From contig NZ_JAFEVZ010000001.1 in the NCBI RefSeq assembly GCF_022802975.1, positions 558,001-622,000 of the forward strand: 64,000 nucleotides of DNA, given 5' to 3'. The first letter of the stretch is position 1. The number at the start of each line of letters is the position of its first letter. Of this stretch, positions 54,929 to 64,000 are shown in pieces. The notes beneath the pieces are model-generated. The model searched no databases. It was not told the origin of the DNA and saw only the letters and a list, made by a program, of their open reading frames with translations. The translations under genes and the position numbers were made by a program. Source of the DNA: Flavobacterium pectinovorum (GTDB taxonomy: Bacteria; Bacteroidota; Bacteroidia; Flavobacteriales; Flavobacteriaceae).

Positions 54929-55246
54929 ATGTCAAACAGTGTGTATCAAATCAACAAAGGAATCAACCAGAGCATAGAGTTCAAGGGGTTAAAAGCGCAG
55001 TATATCTGGTATTTGGGCGGTGGCGTAATGGTGCTTATGATACTGTTTGCAATTATGTACATAGCCGGTTTACCATCCATTATCTGCATCGGAATTATTG
55101 GTGTTTCAGGAACATTTTGGGTTTTGAAAATATATAAAATGAGCCACCAATACGGTGAATATGGAATGATGAAAGCATTGGCAAAACGACAGATTCCCAA
55201 AGCAGTGAAATCCCAAAGCAGAAAAATATTTATGATGACCAAATAG
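54929..55246 (+). CDS. traF: TraF (DUF4133, VirB3-like)
   Basis: The 105-aa protein starts MSNSVYQINKGINQSIEFKG, then two membrane helices (YLGGGVMVLMILFAIMYIAG and IICIGIIGVSGTFWVLKIY) and a basic C-terminus. It fits DUF4133/TraF, the VirB3-like inner-membrane subunit of the conjugation channel. It starts 10 bp after the giant helicase stop and is followed by TraG, the typical order. Together with TraG it forms the base of the secretion apparatus. Confidence 0.88.
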   Translation: MSNSVYQINKGINQSIEFKGLKAQYIWYLGGGVMVLMILFAIMYIAGLPSIICIGIIGVSGTFWVLKIYKMSHQYGEYGMMKALAKRQIPKAVKSQSRKIFMMTK

Positions 55247-55282
55247 AATTTGCTCAGCATTACCTGAGCGGTAAAAAAAAGG

Positions 55283-57757
55283 ATGATGGAAAAGATGATA
55301 GATGATATTTTACCAATTATGGATGTGCAGCACGATTGCATCCTGTCCAAACAAGGCGATGTGACAGTAGTGTTTAAAGCAGAACTGCCCGAGATATTTA
55401 CCTTGTCGGATCAGGAATACGAAGCATTTCATCAGGCGTGGCTTAAAGCGATAAAACTGCTTCCGAAATTTAGCGTATTCCATAAGCAGGACTGGTTTAT
55501 AGACAGCAAGTTTGAACCCGATTTCACAAGTGAAGACTCCAGTTTTCTTACCCGAAGCAGTGAACGTTTTTTTAATGAACGTCCCTTTCTGGATCATTCT
55601 TGTTACATTTTTTTAACCAAAAAACCGGCAGGAAGAAAAACATCCAGTTCCCTGTTTTCAAATTTACTTAGGAGTTCAATAGTTCCGGAAGAAACATTAA
55701 AAGCACAGCTGCGTCAGGAATTTATTGACAGTACCGGACAATTCAGACGAATATTGGAAGACAGTGGTTTTGTAAAACTGACCCGCCTTGTTAATGATGA
55801 GCTTCGAAGCCACAGCCGAAAAATTGGAATTATTGAACAATATTGTTTTTTGTCTGAAAAACAAAACTCATTTGTTTTTAAGGATATTGCTTTTGATGAT
55901 GGCTTGCAGGTTGGGGACAAGCATTGCCAGATTTATACTTTAGGGGACGCAGCTGACCTGCCTGCCTTATGCGGTTCGAGGATTAATTATGACCGGTATT
56001 CAACCGACAAGACCAAATTCAGTATTGGATTTGCTTCGACTCTGGGGCAATTACTTTCCTGCAACCATATTTACAATCAATATATTTTCATAGAGGACTT
56101 CCAAAAAACGTTGCAAAAACTTGAAAGTAAAAGACTGCGATTACAATCCTTATCAGCCTACAGCAGGGAGAACCTTATTGCCCGTGATGCCACCAATGAT
56201 TTTCTTAATGAGGCTATCAGCCAGCAAAGACTTCCTGTCAAAGCTCATTTTAATGTACTGATCTGGACGGACAATAAAGAAGAACTCAAAGACCTGAAGA
56301 ACAAAGTTTCTTCAGCAATGGCTCAGATGGATGCTGCCGCTAAACAGGAAACTGTTGGGGCCGCACAAATATTTTGGGCAGGAATTCCCGGGAATTCTGC
56401 AGATTTCCCAATGAATGACACCTTCGATACGTTTACAGAACAAGCGACATGCTTCCTGAATCTGGAAACAGGCTATCGTTCTTCCCTTAGTCCAACTGGA
56501 ATTCGATTAGGAGATCGTTTGACTGGAAAACCGGTCCATGTAGACATTAGTGACGAACCAGTCAAAATAGGGATATGTACCAATAGAAATAAATTCATAT
56601 TGGGGCCATCTGGAAGCGGTAAATCATTTTTTACCAATCATATGGTTAGAAGTTACTATGAGCAGGGAACTCATGTTGTACTTGTTGATGTCGGGCACAG
56701 CTACAAAGGACTGTGTGATATGGTTAATGGCTATTATTTTACCTACGATGAAAAGAACCCTATTAGGTTTAATCCCTTTTATATCAGTGAAGGAGATTCT
56801 CTGGATACCGAGAAAAAAGAAAGTATTAAAACACTCTTATTGGCACTTTGGAAAAAAGACAATGAAACATTCAATCGAAGTGAATATGTAGCACTGTCAA
56901 ATGCGCTTCAATTGTATTATGAAAAATTAGATAGCAATTCTGATTTGTTTCCTTGCTTTGACAGTTTTTATGAATTTCTGAAAAATGAGTTTGTATCCAT
57001 ATTGGAAGGTGACAAAGTAAAGGAAAAAGATTTTGATGTAAACAATTTTCTGTATGTACTGCGTCCTTACTATAAGGGAGGTGAATTTGATTACCTGCTC
57101 AATGCTACCGAGAATCTGGATTTGTTGAAAGAACGTTTTATTGTGTTTGAACTCGATAATATCAAAGACCATCCGATACTCTTTCCAGTGGTGACAATCA
57201 TTATCATGGAAGTCTTTATCAGTAAAATGCGCAAGCTTAAAGGAGTCCGTAAAATGATCCTGATAGAAGAAGCCTGGAAAGCTATTGCCAAGGAAGGAAT
57301 GGCAGAATATATTCGGTATTTATTCAAGACTGTTCGTAAATTCTTTGGGGAAGCCATTGTAGTGACTCAGGAAGTAGAAGATATTATTTCTTCTCCAGTC
57401 GTTAAACAAGCCATCATCAATAACAGCGACTGCAAGATATTACTGGACCAAAGTAAGTATCAAAATAAGTTCGAACAAATTCAGGAACTGCTTGGGCTTA
57501 CTGAAAAAGAAAAAGCATTGGTATTATCTGTAAACAAAGCCAATGATCCTGATAAGAAATACAAAGAAGTATTTATCTCACTTGGAGGCATGCAGTCTAA
57601 AGTATACCGCACCGAGGTATCCCTTGAGGAATATTACGCGTACACAACCGAAGAAACTGAAAAAGTAAAAGTACAGGCGTACGCTAAGAAATTTGATGGT
57701 GACATCAGAAAAGGCATTGCGGCGCTTGCAATCGATTTGCGCGCACAAACATCTTGA
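55283..57757 (+). CDS. traG: TraG (VirB4-family conjugation ATPase)
   Basis: The 824-aa protein has the VirB4-like N-terminal domain (residues 1-400), Walker A ILGPSGSGKSFFTNHMV near 437-452, then LVDVGHSYKGLC, and the Walker B-like strand KMILIEEAWKAIAKEGM near 655. These are features of the secretion ATPase that powers pilus assembly and substrate transfer. It lies 36 bp after traF and 25 bp before a traI-like gene. TraG is among the best conserved proteins in these elements and a reliable marker of a functional CTn. Confidence 0.93.
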   Translation: MMEKMIDDILPIMDVQHDCILSKQGDVTVVFKAELPEIFTLSDQEYEAFHQAWLKAIKLLPKFSVFHKQDWFIDSKFEPDFTSEDSSFLTRSSERFFNERPFLDHSCYIFLTKKPAGRKTSSSLFSNLLRSSIVPEETLKAQLRQEFIDSTGQFRRILEDSGFVKLTRLVNDELRSHSRKIGIIEQYCFLSEKQNSFVFKDIAFDDGLQVGDKHCQIYTLGDAADLPALCGSRINYDRYSTDKTKFSIGFASTLGQLLSCNHIYNQYIFIEDFQKTLQKLESKRLRLQSLSAYSRENLIARDATNDFLNEAISQQRLPVKAHFNVLIWTDNKEELKDLKNKVSSAMAQMDAAAKQETVGAAQIFWAGIPGNSADFPMNDTFDTFTEQATCFLNLETGYRSSLSPTGIRLGDRLTGKPVHVDISDEPVKIGICTNRNKFILGPSGSGKSFFTNHMVRSYYEQGTHVVLVDVGHSYKGLCDMVNGYYFTYDEKNPIRFNPFYISEGDSLDTEKKESIKTLLLALWKKDNETFNRSEYVALSNALQLYYEKLDSNSDLFPCFDSFYEFLKNEFVSILEGDKVKEKDFDVNNFLYVLRPYYKGGEFDYLLNATENLDLLKERFIVFELDNIKDHPILFPVVTIIIMEVFISKMRKLKGVRKMILIEEAWKAIAKEGMAEYIRYLFKTVRKFFGEAIVVTQEVEDIISSPVVKQAIINNSDCKILLDQSKYQNKFEQIQELLGLTEKEKALVLSVNKANDPDKKYKEVFISLGGMQSKVYRTEVSLEEYYAYTTEETEKVKVQAYAKKFDGDIRKGIAALAIDLRAQTS

Positions 57758-57782
57758 AAATGGAATTTAAACTACAATACTT

Positions 57783-58469
57783 ATGAAAGCAAAAAAGAAA
57801 ATCATGATTTGCCTGTTGTGCTTTTTACTGATTAGCACTCCGGCAAGACCGGCAGCGGTCGCAGCAATACCGATTTTAGAAATCGTAAAAGCGGTTGCCA
57901 AAAAGGTAATTAAGGCTATTGACCTAAGGATCCAAAAACTGCAGAACAAAACGATCTGGCTTCAGAATGCGCAGAAAAAAATAGAAAATGTACTCTCCAA
58001 ACTAAAGCTGGATGAGATTTCCGATTGGACCCAGAAACAAAAAGAACTCTATAAGAATTATTACGAGGAACTGGCAAAAGTCAAATCCATTATTACCTAT
58101 TACCAGCGTATCAAAGATATCAGTGAAAAGCAGGTTCGTTTGGTAGATGAATACGAAAGAGCATGGAACCTGTTTCAAAAAGATGCTCATTTTAAGTCCA
58201 GCGAACTCGATTATATGCAAAGCGTGTATTCCGGAATACTCGATGAAAGCCTGAAAAACATTGATCAGATTTTCCTTGTATTGGATTCTTTTACCACACA
58301 GATGAGTGATGCCAAAAGACTGGAGATTATAAATGCTGCTGCAGATCAGATTGATGCTAATTATGATGACCTGACGCTCTTCAACAGACAGAATATACTA
58401 CTGAGCCTTCAAAGAGCCAAAACAGAGCATGATATCAAATCCGTTAAACAATTTTACGGAATTCCGTAA
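57783..58469 (+). CDS. traI: TraI-like exported conjugation protein
   Basis: The 228-aa protein has a signal peptide (KIMICLLCFLLISTPARPA) and a long coiled-coil-rich mature region (LQNKTIWLQNAQKKIENVLS; LKNIDQIFLVLDSFTTQMSDAK). The position between TraG and TraJ matches TraI in CTnDOT order, which I use for the name. TraI is of unknown role in the channel. It shares the helix ending (MSDAKRLEIINAAADQID) with the two following genes, so the three belong to one family that has expanded. Confidence 0.7.
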   Translation: MKAKKKIMICLLCFLLISTPARPAAVAAIPILEIVKAVAKKVIKAIDLRIQKLQNKTIWLQNAQKKIENVLSKLKLDEISDWTQKQKELYKNYYEELAKVKSIITYYQRIKDISEKQVRLVDEYERAWNLFQKDAHFKSSELDYMQSVYSGILDESLKNIDQIFLVLDSFTTQMSDAKRLEIINAAADQIDANYDDLTLFNRQNILLSLQRAKTEHDIKSVKQFYGIP

Positions 58470-58484
58470 ACAAGTAATAAAATC

Positions 58485-59114
58485 ATGAAAAAGATATTTT
58501 TAGTAGTGCTTTTTACTGCACTGACCACAGGGAATCTTCATGCACAGGCAAAACAGCAAAGGATGCTTTTAGAGCAAATAGCAGCCCTGCAAGTCTATAT
58601 CGGATATGTTCAAAAAGGCTATTCGGTAGTCAAAAAAGGACTCAATACCATAGGAGATTTCAAACGTGGAGAATTTAATCTTCATACCGATTATCTGAAT
58701 TCTCTTAAGACAGTCAATCCCAAAATAAAAAAGTATGCCAGGGTAACGGAAATTATAGGGCTCCAGACAAAAATCATGAAAAGCTACAAAAGCTTATATC
58801 AGCAAATCCGGCAGGATGATTTGTTTCATGGAGATGAAGTCGATTATATCAGAAGGGTCTTTGAAAGGTTAATCAAAAATTGTGATACCAATCTGGATGA
58901 GCTTCTAACAATCGTTACGGACGGAAAGTTAGAGATGAAAGATGACGAGCGAATGAAACGCATTGATATGATTTACCAGAATATGCTTGATAACTATGCT
59001 TTCTCTGAGAGCTTTAGCAATCAAGCTAAAGTTATGGCTGTATCAAAAGCTGCCGAATTAAAAGAAGCAAAAAACAGCCGTGTCCTGCACGGCATAAATA
59101 CTGATTTGCCATGA
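58485..59114 (+). CDS. coiled exported conjugation protein, paralogue 1
   Basis: The 209-aa protein has a signal peptide (MKKIFLVVLFTALTTGNLHA) and then GYSVVKKGLNTIGDFKRGEFNLH, a segment closely matching GYEILSGGYNTVKDLSEGNFSLH in the next gene. It overlaps that gene by 4 bp. It has coiled helices throughout and no cysteines of note. It is likely a periplasmic structural part of the transfer apparatus. Its pairing with a sister gene suggests a heteromer or a recent duplication. Confidence 0.7.
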   Translation: MKKIFLVVLFTALTTGNLHAQAKQQRMLLEQIAALQVYIGYVQKGYSVVKKGLNTIGDFKRGEFNLHTDYLNSLKTVNPKIKKYARVTEIIGLQTKIMKSYKSLYQQIRQDDLFHGDEVDYIRRVFERLIKNCDTNLDELLTIVTDGKLEMKDDERMKRIDMIYQNMLDNYAFSESFSNQAKVMAVSKAAELKEAKNSRVLHGINTDLP

Positions 59115-59746
59115 AAAAATTACTGATTACAGGAATTGTGTTTATCGGATTGCTATTTCCATCCCAGATAACCGCTCAAAAACAGGAAATCCAGCAATTG
59201 ATTTTGAACATAGAGAAGTTAGCCCAGTTCAAACAGATTCTAAAGGATATGAAAAAGGGCTATGAAATACTAAGTGGAGGTTATAATACGGTAAAAGATT
59301 TGTCTGAAGGAAATTTCAGCCTTCATGAAACATTTCTTGATGCGCTGATGCAGGTTAGTCCCACAGTTAAGAATTACAGGCGTATAGGTGATATTGTGAA
59401 TTATCAGGTGCTCTTGGTAAAAGAATACAAGTCCGCTTTTAGCCGCTTTAGGGATAGTAAAAATTTCAATGCTGAAGAAATTGCCTATTTCGAAAGGGTG
59501 TACGATAATCTGTTTAAACAAAGTCTTAGAAATCTTGATGAACTCACATCGGTGATTACCGCAAATAAAATGCGAATGTCTGATGATGAAAGGTTGGCTG
59601 CTATTGACAAAATATATGCAGATATGCAGGACAAACTTTTGTTCCTGAGAAACTTCAACAATAATACTGCTGTACTGGCTTTGCAGCGTGCAAAAGAGCG
59701 CAATGATACCCGCGCAATGCGCAGTATTTATAATTTAAATAACTAA
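59111..59746 (+). CDS. coiled exported conjugation protein, paralogue 2
   Basis: The 211-aa protein has a signal peptide (LLITGIVFIGLLFPSQITA) and the same middle segment as the preceding protein (GYEILSGGYNTVKDLSEGN) and the same C-terminal pattern (MRMSDDERLAAIDKIYADMQ versus KLEMKDDERMKRIDMIYQNM). Its start lies 4 bp inside the previous gene (ATGA overlap). The next gene, traJ, follows after 12 bp. It is a periplasmic structural candidate, as for its sister. Confidence 0.7.
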   Translation: MKKLLITGIVFIGLLFPSQITAQKQEIQQLILNIEKLAQFKQILKDMKKGYEILSGGYNTVKDLSEGNFSLHETFLDALMQVSPTVKNYRRIGDIVNYQVLLVKEYKSAFSRFRDSKNFNAEEIAYFERVYDNLFKQSLRNLDELTSVITANKMRMSDDERLAAIDKIYADMQDKLLFLRNFNNNTAVLALQRAKERNDTRAMRSIYNLNN

Positions 59747-59758
59747 ATATCCAGTGTT

Positions 59759-60955
59759 ATGATAAAGATAAATAAGCAAATAATACTTGTGCTTCTTGCA
59801 ATGATATTGCCATTTACGACCAATGCACAAGGAGTTGCAGATGAAATGAACGGCCTGCATAGTGTATTGGAACAATTATATGATGAAATGATGCCTTTAT
59901 GCAGTAACCTGATTGGAGTCGGACAAGGACTTGCCGGTTTTGCCGCTATGTGGTATATCGCCTCAAGGGTTTGGAGGCATATTGCCAGTGCTGAACCCAT
60001 AGATTTTTACCCGCTCTTTCGTCCTTTTGTTATCGGATTTTGCATTATGATTTTTCCCTCTGTCCTCTATATGATTAATGGTGTTATGAAACCTACCGTT
60101 ACAGCAACTGCTGCAATGGTGGAAGGATCGAACAAAGCGATTGAAAGACTACTTAAAGAAAAAGAAGAAGCACTCAAAGATACCGATCCCTGGAAAATGT
60201 ATGTGGGATCAACTGGAGATGGCAATAGGGCGGAATGGTACAAATATACTTATCCTTCCGGTGACCCCGCAAAAGAAGGAATGCTCGATGGCATTGGTAA
60301 TGATATCAAATTTGCCATGAGTAAAGCCTCTTATAATTTTCGCAATTCAGTAAAAGAATGGATGAGCGAAGTACTGAGGGTAATATTTGAATCTGCTTCC
60401 CTGTGCATCGACACACTTCGGACTTTTCAATTGGTGGTACTTTCTATTTTAGGTCCAATCGTTTTTGGCATTTCGGTCTTCGATGGTTTTCAACATACCC
60501 TTACTGTCTGGCTGGCACGCTACATCAATATTTATTTGTGGCTTCCTGTGGCTAATATATTTGGAAGCATCATCGGAAAAATTCAGGAGAATATGCTAAA
60601 ACTTGACATTGCACAAGCAGGAGAATATGGAGATACTTTCTTTAGCAGGACTGATGTTGCCTATTTGGTCTTTATGATTATTGGGATTATAGGCTATTTC
60701 ACTGTCCCTTCCGTTGCTAATTACATTGTTCATGCCGGTGGTGGCGGTGCACTGGGGCAAAAAGTGACCAGTATGTTTAGTAATTCTACAACTTCCCTTG
60801 TCAATACTACATCTCAGGGCACTACAATGGTAGCGGATGCGATGGGGAATGCTGCCGGACGTATGTATCAAAGCATGTCTGATTCCGGTAATGTTGCGCC
60901 TTACTTCAAAGACAAGGACAGTTATATGGGTGATAAATTAAAAGGTAAATCTTAA
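59759..60955 (+). CDS. traJ: TraJ (VirB6-like inner-membrane protein)
   Basis: The 398-aa polytopic protein has a signal-like N-terminus (ILVLLAMILPFTTNAQG), then ACs of hydrophobic segments (LAGFAAMWYIASRVWRH, FVIGFCIMIFPSVLYMING, LVVLSILGPIVFGISVFDG, INIYLWLPVANIFGSIIG and VAYLVFMIIGIIGYFTVPSV). This is the TraJ/VirB6-like channel protein of Bacteroidota elements. The C-terminus is Gly/Ser-rich and probably disordered. It follows the exported paralogue by 12 bp and precedes traK by 17 bp. Confidence 0.85.
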   Translation: MIKINKQIILVLLAMILPFTTNAQGVADEMNGLHSVLEQLYDEMMPLCSNLIGVGQGLAGFAAMWYIASRVWRHIASAEPIDFYPLFRPFVIGFCIMIFPSVLYMINGVMKPTVTATAAMVEGSNKAIERLLKEKEEALKDTDPWKMYVGSTGDGNRAEWYKYTYPSGDPAKEGMLDGIGNDIKFAMSKASYNFRNSVKEWMSEVLRVIFESASLCIDTLRTFQLVVLSILGPIVFGISVFDGFQHTLTVWLARYINIYLWLPVANIFGSIIGKIQENMLKLDIAQAGEYGDTFFSRTDVAYLVFMIIGIIGYFTVPSVANYIVHAGGGGALGQKVTSMFSNSTTSLVNTTSQGTTMVADAMGNAAGRMYQSMSDSGNVAPYFKDKDSYMGDKLKGKS

Positions 60956-60972
60956 CCCTAAATTCAAAGTTT

Positions 60973-61593
60973 ATGTTTAGCAAAATGAAAAATATTGACA
61001 CTGCCTTTCGGCATGTTCGCGGCTTTACCATGCTGGTCATTACAGGCTGTGTTTTAATTAGCTGCTTTTCACTTTACAAGAGTTTCACACTCGTATCGCA
61101 AATGCAGAATAAGGTTTATATACTGGCTAACGGAAAAGCACTCGAAGCCTATGCTTCAGACCGAAAAGATAACATTCCCGTAGAAGCGAGAGATCATGTA
61201 AAGACATTTCACAAGTTCTTCTTTACACTTGATCCCGATGATAAAGTCATTAAAAGTAATGTAACAAAGGCTCTTTATCTGGCTGATGACAGTGCAAAAC
61301 GTGTCTATGACGATTTAATGGAAAACGGTTACTACTCCGGCATTATATCAGGGAACGTCAGCCAGACCATACAGATTGACAGTGTGACTATTGACCTTAA
61401 CAACTATCCTTATGGATTCAAATGTTATGCTACTCAAAATATCATCCGTACCACGAGTATTGCACATCGAAACCTTATAACGGAAGGCAACCTTCGTAAC
61501 GTATCGAGAAGCGACAACAATCCACATGGTTTTTTAATCGAGCGATGGAATACTATTGAGAATCGGGACATAAGTACCGAAAATCGAAAATAA
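60973..61593 (+). CDS. traK: TraK (VirB8-like)
   Basis: The 206-aa protein has one N-terminal membrane helix (FTMLVITGCVLISCFSLYKSF) and a periplasmic domain (VEARDHVKTFHKFFFTLDPD; SVTIDLNNYPYGFKCYATQN). The length and order between TraJ and TraM fit TraK, the VirB8-like inner-membrane scaffold. It is co-oriented with 13-17 bp gaps on both sides. Confidence 0.85.
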   Translation: MFSKMKNIDTAFRHVRGFTMLVITGCVLISCFSLYKSFTLVSQMQNKVYILANGKALEAYASDRKDNIPVEARDHVKTFHKFFFTLDPDDKVIKSNVTKALYLADDSAKRVYDDLMENGYYSGIISGNVSQTIQIDSVTIDLNNYPYGFKCYATQNIIRTTSIAHRNLITEGNLRNVSRSDNNPHGFLIERWNTIENRDISTENRK

Positions 61594-61606
61594 TAAACTA
61601 CTCATT

Positions 61607-62092
61607 ATGAAAGTCACTTTTAAAAGAAAGAGCAATGCTATTACAGGTTCTAAAAATAGTATCTGGGAGAAATTTGAGCAAGCCAATCTTCGATTGCAAT
61701 ATAAGTGTGCACAATGGCTAGAGCGTAAAACGGCTCATTTTTCACGACTCAATTGGATTGTTGTTCTATTCACTTTTATAGTTTTTACAGGAGGTTGCAG
61801 CATTTATCTAATTGTGAATAGCTTTTCAAATAATAAATCTAGAAATATAACAATAGCCCCGATTACCAAACCAACCAATCATATACCCTTAAAAGAAAAG
61901 CCTCCCCAACTCAATGCGATTATCAGTAAAATAGAATTTGAAAAAATCACAAGTTTTAGGAAATATATGGATAGTCTGGGGCGAAGTCCCACAGGCAAAA
62001 AAACTCATGACAGCATTGTATTAAATCGTCCCGGACTTCTGGACAGTTTAACAATAATAGAAAATTATTATTACTCACATCTTAAAAATTAA
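61607..62092 (+). CDS. TraL-like small membrane protein
   Basis: The 161-aa protein has a basic cytoplasmic N-terminus, one membrane helix near 48-68 (WIVVLFTFIVFTGGCSIYLI) and a periplasmic tail. It sits in the place of TraL between traK and traM. TraL proteins are short and poorly conserved, so I use the position more than the sequence. Confidence 0.6.
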   Translation: MKVTFKRKSNAITGSKNSIWEKFEQANLRLQYKCAQWLERKTAHFSRLNWIVVLFTFIVFTGGCSIYLIVNSFSNNKSRNITIAPITKPTNHIPLKEKPPQLNAIISKIEFEKITSFRKYMDSLGRSPTGKKTHDSIVLNRPGLLDSLTIIENYYYSHLKN

Positions 62093-62096
62093 TATC

Positions 62097-63380
62097 ATGG
62101 AACAAAACACAAAATCATTAAAGGACTTAAAGCATCGTAAGATGCTCTTGGTACTGCCAATATTGGCTTTGCCATTTCTAACTGCCATATTTTGGGCATT
62201 GGGTGGTGGAAAAATGGATGCTGCCAATTCAGTAGCAGCACAGCAAAAAGGTTTTAATCTAAAACTTCCCAATGCGAACCTGAAAGAAGGGCTTTCAATG
62301 GATAAAATGAATTACTACGATCTGGCTGCTCTTGATTCAGCAAAGCTTGATGAACTTATCAAAAAAGATCCCAACTATTTAAGCCAATCCTTTCAGATTG
62401 ATTCCACTGAGGACAGCAGTGCTGTTACTCAAAGAAAAGAACAACATGGTTTAAATAAATCTGTTTATCGCGATCCAAACGAAGAAAAAGTGCATCAAAA
62501 ATTGGAAGCATTGCAAAAAGCAATCAATACGCCAGTATTAGTCCCAGAGCAAAACAGTGATTATGCTAGATATACAAAATCAGATGAACCCTCAATACAT
62601 TCCAATGATGTGGACAGGCTGGAACAAATGATGCAATCTATGAATGATGGGCAAGACAGTCAGGATCCGGAACTGCAACAGCTCGGTGGAATGCTGGAGA
62701 GTATTTTGGATATCCAACATCCAAACAGAGTACAGGAAAAATTAAAAAAAGCTTCCGAGGCTCAGCGTGGACAAGTCTTTACTATTTCCACCAAAGCGTA
62801 TGAAGATCCTATTTCTTTTTTACAAAACAAAGCATTAAATAGTTCTGAGTACAAACAGAATGGTTTTTACTCTTTAGACGAATTTGAAAATAATGATTTA
62901 ATGCAGAATGCTATAGAAGCCATTATTCATGAAACGCAAACAATTGTAAATGGCTCCACGGTTAAGTTCCGAATCATGAACGACATATTTATAAATGGCA
63001 TTAAAGTTCCAAAAGACAATTTTTTGTTTGGAACAGCTTCCTTAAAAGGAGAACGATTAACTATTAATATTACTAGTATCAGATACAATAACTCCCTATT
63101 CCCGGTGGACTTGTCTGTTTATGATATGGATGGACTTGTTGGTATCTATATTCCGGGAGCGATTAATCGTGATGTCGCCAAAGCATCCGCTGATCGCTCC
63201 ATGCAAACTTTAGGACTTGCATCACTAGACGATTCCTGGGGAGCTCAGGCAGCTGGAGCGGGAATTGAAGCGGCTAAAAGCCTGCTAAGTAAAAAAGTAA
63301 AACTGGTTAAAGTAGTTGTAAAAGCGGGATATAAAGTACTGCTGCGTGATGAAAAACAGAAACAAAATGATTCCAATTAA
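62097..63380 (+). CDS. traM: TraM (VirB10-like)
   Basis: The 427-aa protein has one membrane helix near 15-35 (MLLVLPILALPFLTAIFWAL), a long Gln/Glu-rich periplasmic linker and a folded C-terminal domain with IFINGIKVPKDNFLFGTASL and LFPVDLSVYDMDGLVGIYIPG, the TraM/VirB10-like beta-barrel pattern. TraM spans from the inner membrane to the outer complex. It lies 4 bp after the TraL-like gene and 9 bp before traN, so the end of the operon is strongly coupled. Confidence 0.9.
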   Translation: MEQNTKSLKDLKHRKMLLVLPILALPFLTAIFWALGGGKMDAANSVAAQQKGFNLKLPNANLKEGLSMDKMNYYDLAALDSAKLDELIKKDPNYLSQSFQIDSTEDSSAVTQRKEQHGLNKSVYRDPNEEKVHQKLEALQKAINTPVLVPEQNSDYARYTKSDEPSIHSNDVDRLEQMMQSMNDGQDSQDPELQQLGGMLESILDIQHPNRVQEKLKKASEAQRGQVFTISTKAYEDPISFLQNKALNSSEYKQNGFYSLDEFENNDLMQNAIEAIIHETQTIVNGSTVKFRIMNDIFINGIKVPKDNFLFGTASLKGERLTINITSIRYNNSLFPVDLSVYDMDGLVGIYIPGAINRDVAKASADRSMQTLGLASLDDSWGAQAAGAGIEAAKSLLSKKVKLVKVVVKAGYKVLLRDEKQKQNDSN

Positions 63381-63389
63381 AAACTAAAA

Positions 63390-64000
63390 ATGATACAGAT
63401 GAAAAATTTTAAACTATTGGTGATGAGTTATTTATTATTTATGACCATCAGTGTATTGGCACAGCAATCAAGTAAAAACCATTTATCCAAAACGGAATCG
63501 GACTCTTTAATGATAGCCTATTCAAAAACCACCAATATTGTATTTCCTTTTGCCATAAAAAGTGTCGACAAGGGAAGCCCCGATATACTCGTACAAAAAG
63601 CAAAAGGTCTTGAAAACATCCTTCAGGTTAAGGCTGCCCAAAAAGGATTTTTCCAAACTAATCTTACGGTAGTCACAGCTGATGGTAAACTCTACTCTTT
63701 CGTGCTGGATTATAATGAAGATTTCCCGCAGCTAAATCTTACGCTGAATAAAACTAAGCCGGATGGACAGGAAATTTATTTTTCAGATGAAATTATTAAT
63801 GATCAGGAGATTGAGCAATATTCAAAGTTAGCCTTATACGACAAAAAAAAGCTGCGAGGTCAAAAGGAAAGTAAATACGATATTGATTTTAGGCTCAATG
63901 GAATTTTTATTCGTGACGAAGTAATGTATTACAGGATAAAGATAACCAACCATTCTAAAATCAATTATGAGATTGATCAGCTTCGTTTTTTTATTCGCGA
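63390..64000 (+). CDS. traN: TraN (VirB9-like), C-terminus beyond window
   Basis: The frame opens at ATG 63390 (or 63399) and runs to the right edge without a stop, about 203 codons. It has a signal peptide (LLVMSYLLFMTISVLA, then QQ) and beta-rich mature sequence (NIVFPFAIKSVDKGSPDILVQKA; FFQTNLTVVTADGKLYSFVL), as in TraN/DUF4138, the outer-membrane channel partner of TraM. The position directly after traM confirms it. Confidence 0.88.
   Translation, partial: MIQMKNFKLLVMSYLLFMTISVLAQQSSKNHLSKTESDSLMIAYSKTTNIVFPFAIKSVDKGSPDILVQKAKGLENILQVKAAQKGFFQTNLTVVTADGKLYSFVLDYNEDFPQLNLTLNKTKPDGQEIYFSDEIINDQEIEQYSKLALYDKKKLRGQKESKYDIDFRLNGIFIRDEVMYYRIKITNHSKINYEIDQLRFFIR

Overview
The window looks like the interior of a CTnDOT-type integrative and conjugative element from an AT-rich Bacteroidota, most likely Flavobacteriia (Flavobacterium or a close relative). 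The evidence is the mob and tra gene families, Bacteroidota-type -7 promoter boxes (TAnnTTTG), SusC/SusD proteins, a DUF6520 peptide and a histone H1-like basic protein. I see no integrase, rRNA, tRNA or CRISPR array, so the element ends lie outside the window.

Layout. (1) 1-3.4 kb, minus strand: cargo genes, namely two HEPN-like proteins (one cut by the window edge), an HNH-like zinc protein and a DUF1016/YhcG nuclease carrying an exact internal 28-bp repeat. (2) 3.4-7.2 kb, minus strand: mobilization module of coupling ATPase, HxH relaxase and RHH accessory protein, with a candidate oriT of nested inverted repeats at 7143-7219. (3) 7.7-17.4 kb: a small ORF, then a MauE-like membrane protein with a DUF6520 peptide on the plus strand, convergent with a SusC-SusD-S9 peptidase operon. 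(4) 17.9-30.2 kb: a defence island. The minus strand holds a DNA phosphorothioation operon dndC-dndD-dndE-[4-TM protein]-dndB. Facing it on the plus strand is XRE regulator - DEAH helicase - 71-aa protein - Rad50-like ATPase with a CxxC hook - AlbA_2 protein - HARE-HTH/PDDEXK nuclease. This is not the classical DndFGH set. The two gene sets converge with only 5 bp between them, and I infer that the plus-strand set is a phosphorothioate-dependent restriction module of unusual composition. This is the best candidate for an undescribed system.

(5) 30.6-37.4 kb: small modules bounded by one intact and two decayed copies of an H1-like gene. They hold a GhoS/DUF2622-like protein, a trypsin-like protease with an exported partner, two small membrane or exported proteins and a GNAT-HTH pair. 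(6) 37.5-42.8 kb: a TPR-AraC membrane regulator, an AraC regulator, lipoproteins and unknowns. (7) 43.1-47.4 kb: four single plus-strand genes separated by inverted repeats, two of them attC-like. They encode an unknown HHLHLG protein, an exported protein, a metallo-beta-lactamase-fold protein and a DUF4365 nuclease-like protein. (8) 47.9-64 kb: the tra operon, with a membrane protein, TraE pilin, DUF1896, a giant methylase-helicase, TraF, TraG, three related coiled exported proteins, TraJ, TraK, a TraL-like protein, TraM and TraN (cut by the window edge).

The conjugation genes are split, with mob on the left and tra on the right, and about 40 kb of accessory DNA lies between them. By inspection the cargo at 18-37 kb is clearly more AT-rich than the mob, tra and SusCD genes, which fits separate acquisition. 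Function calls rest on motif recognition in the translated sequence; no database search was run.
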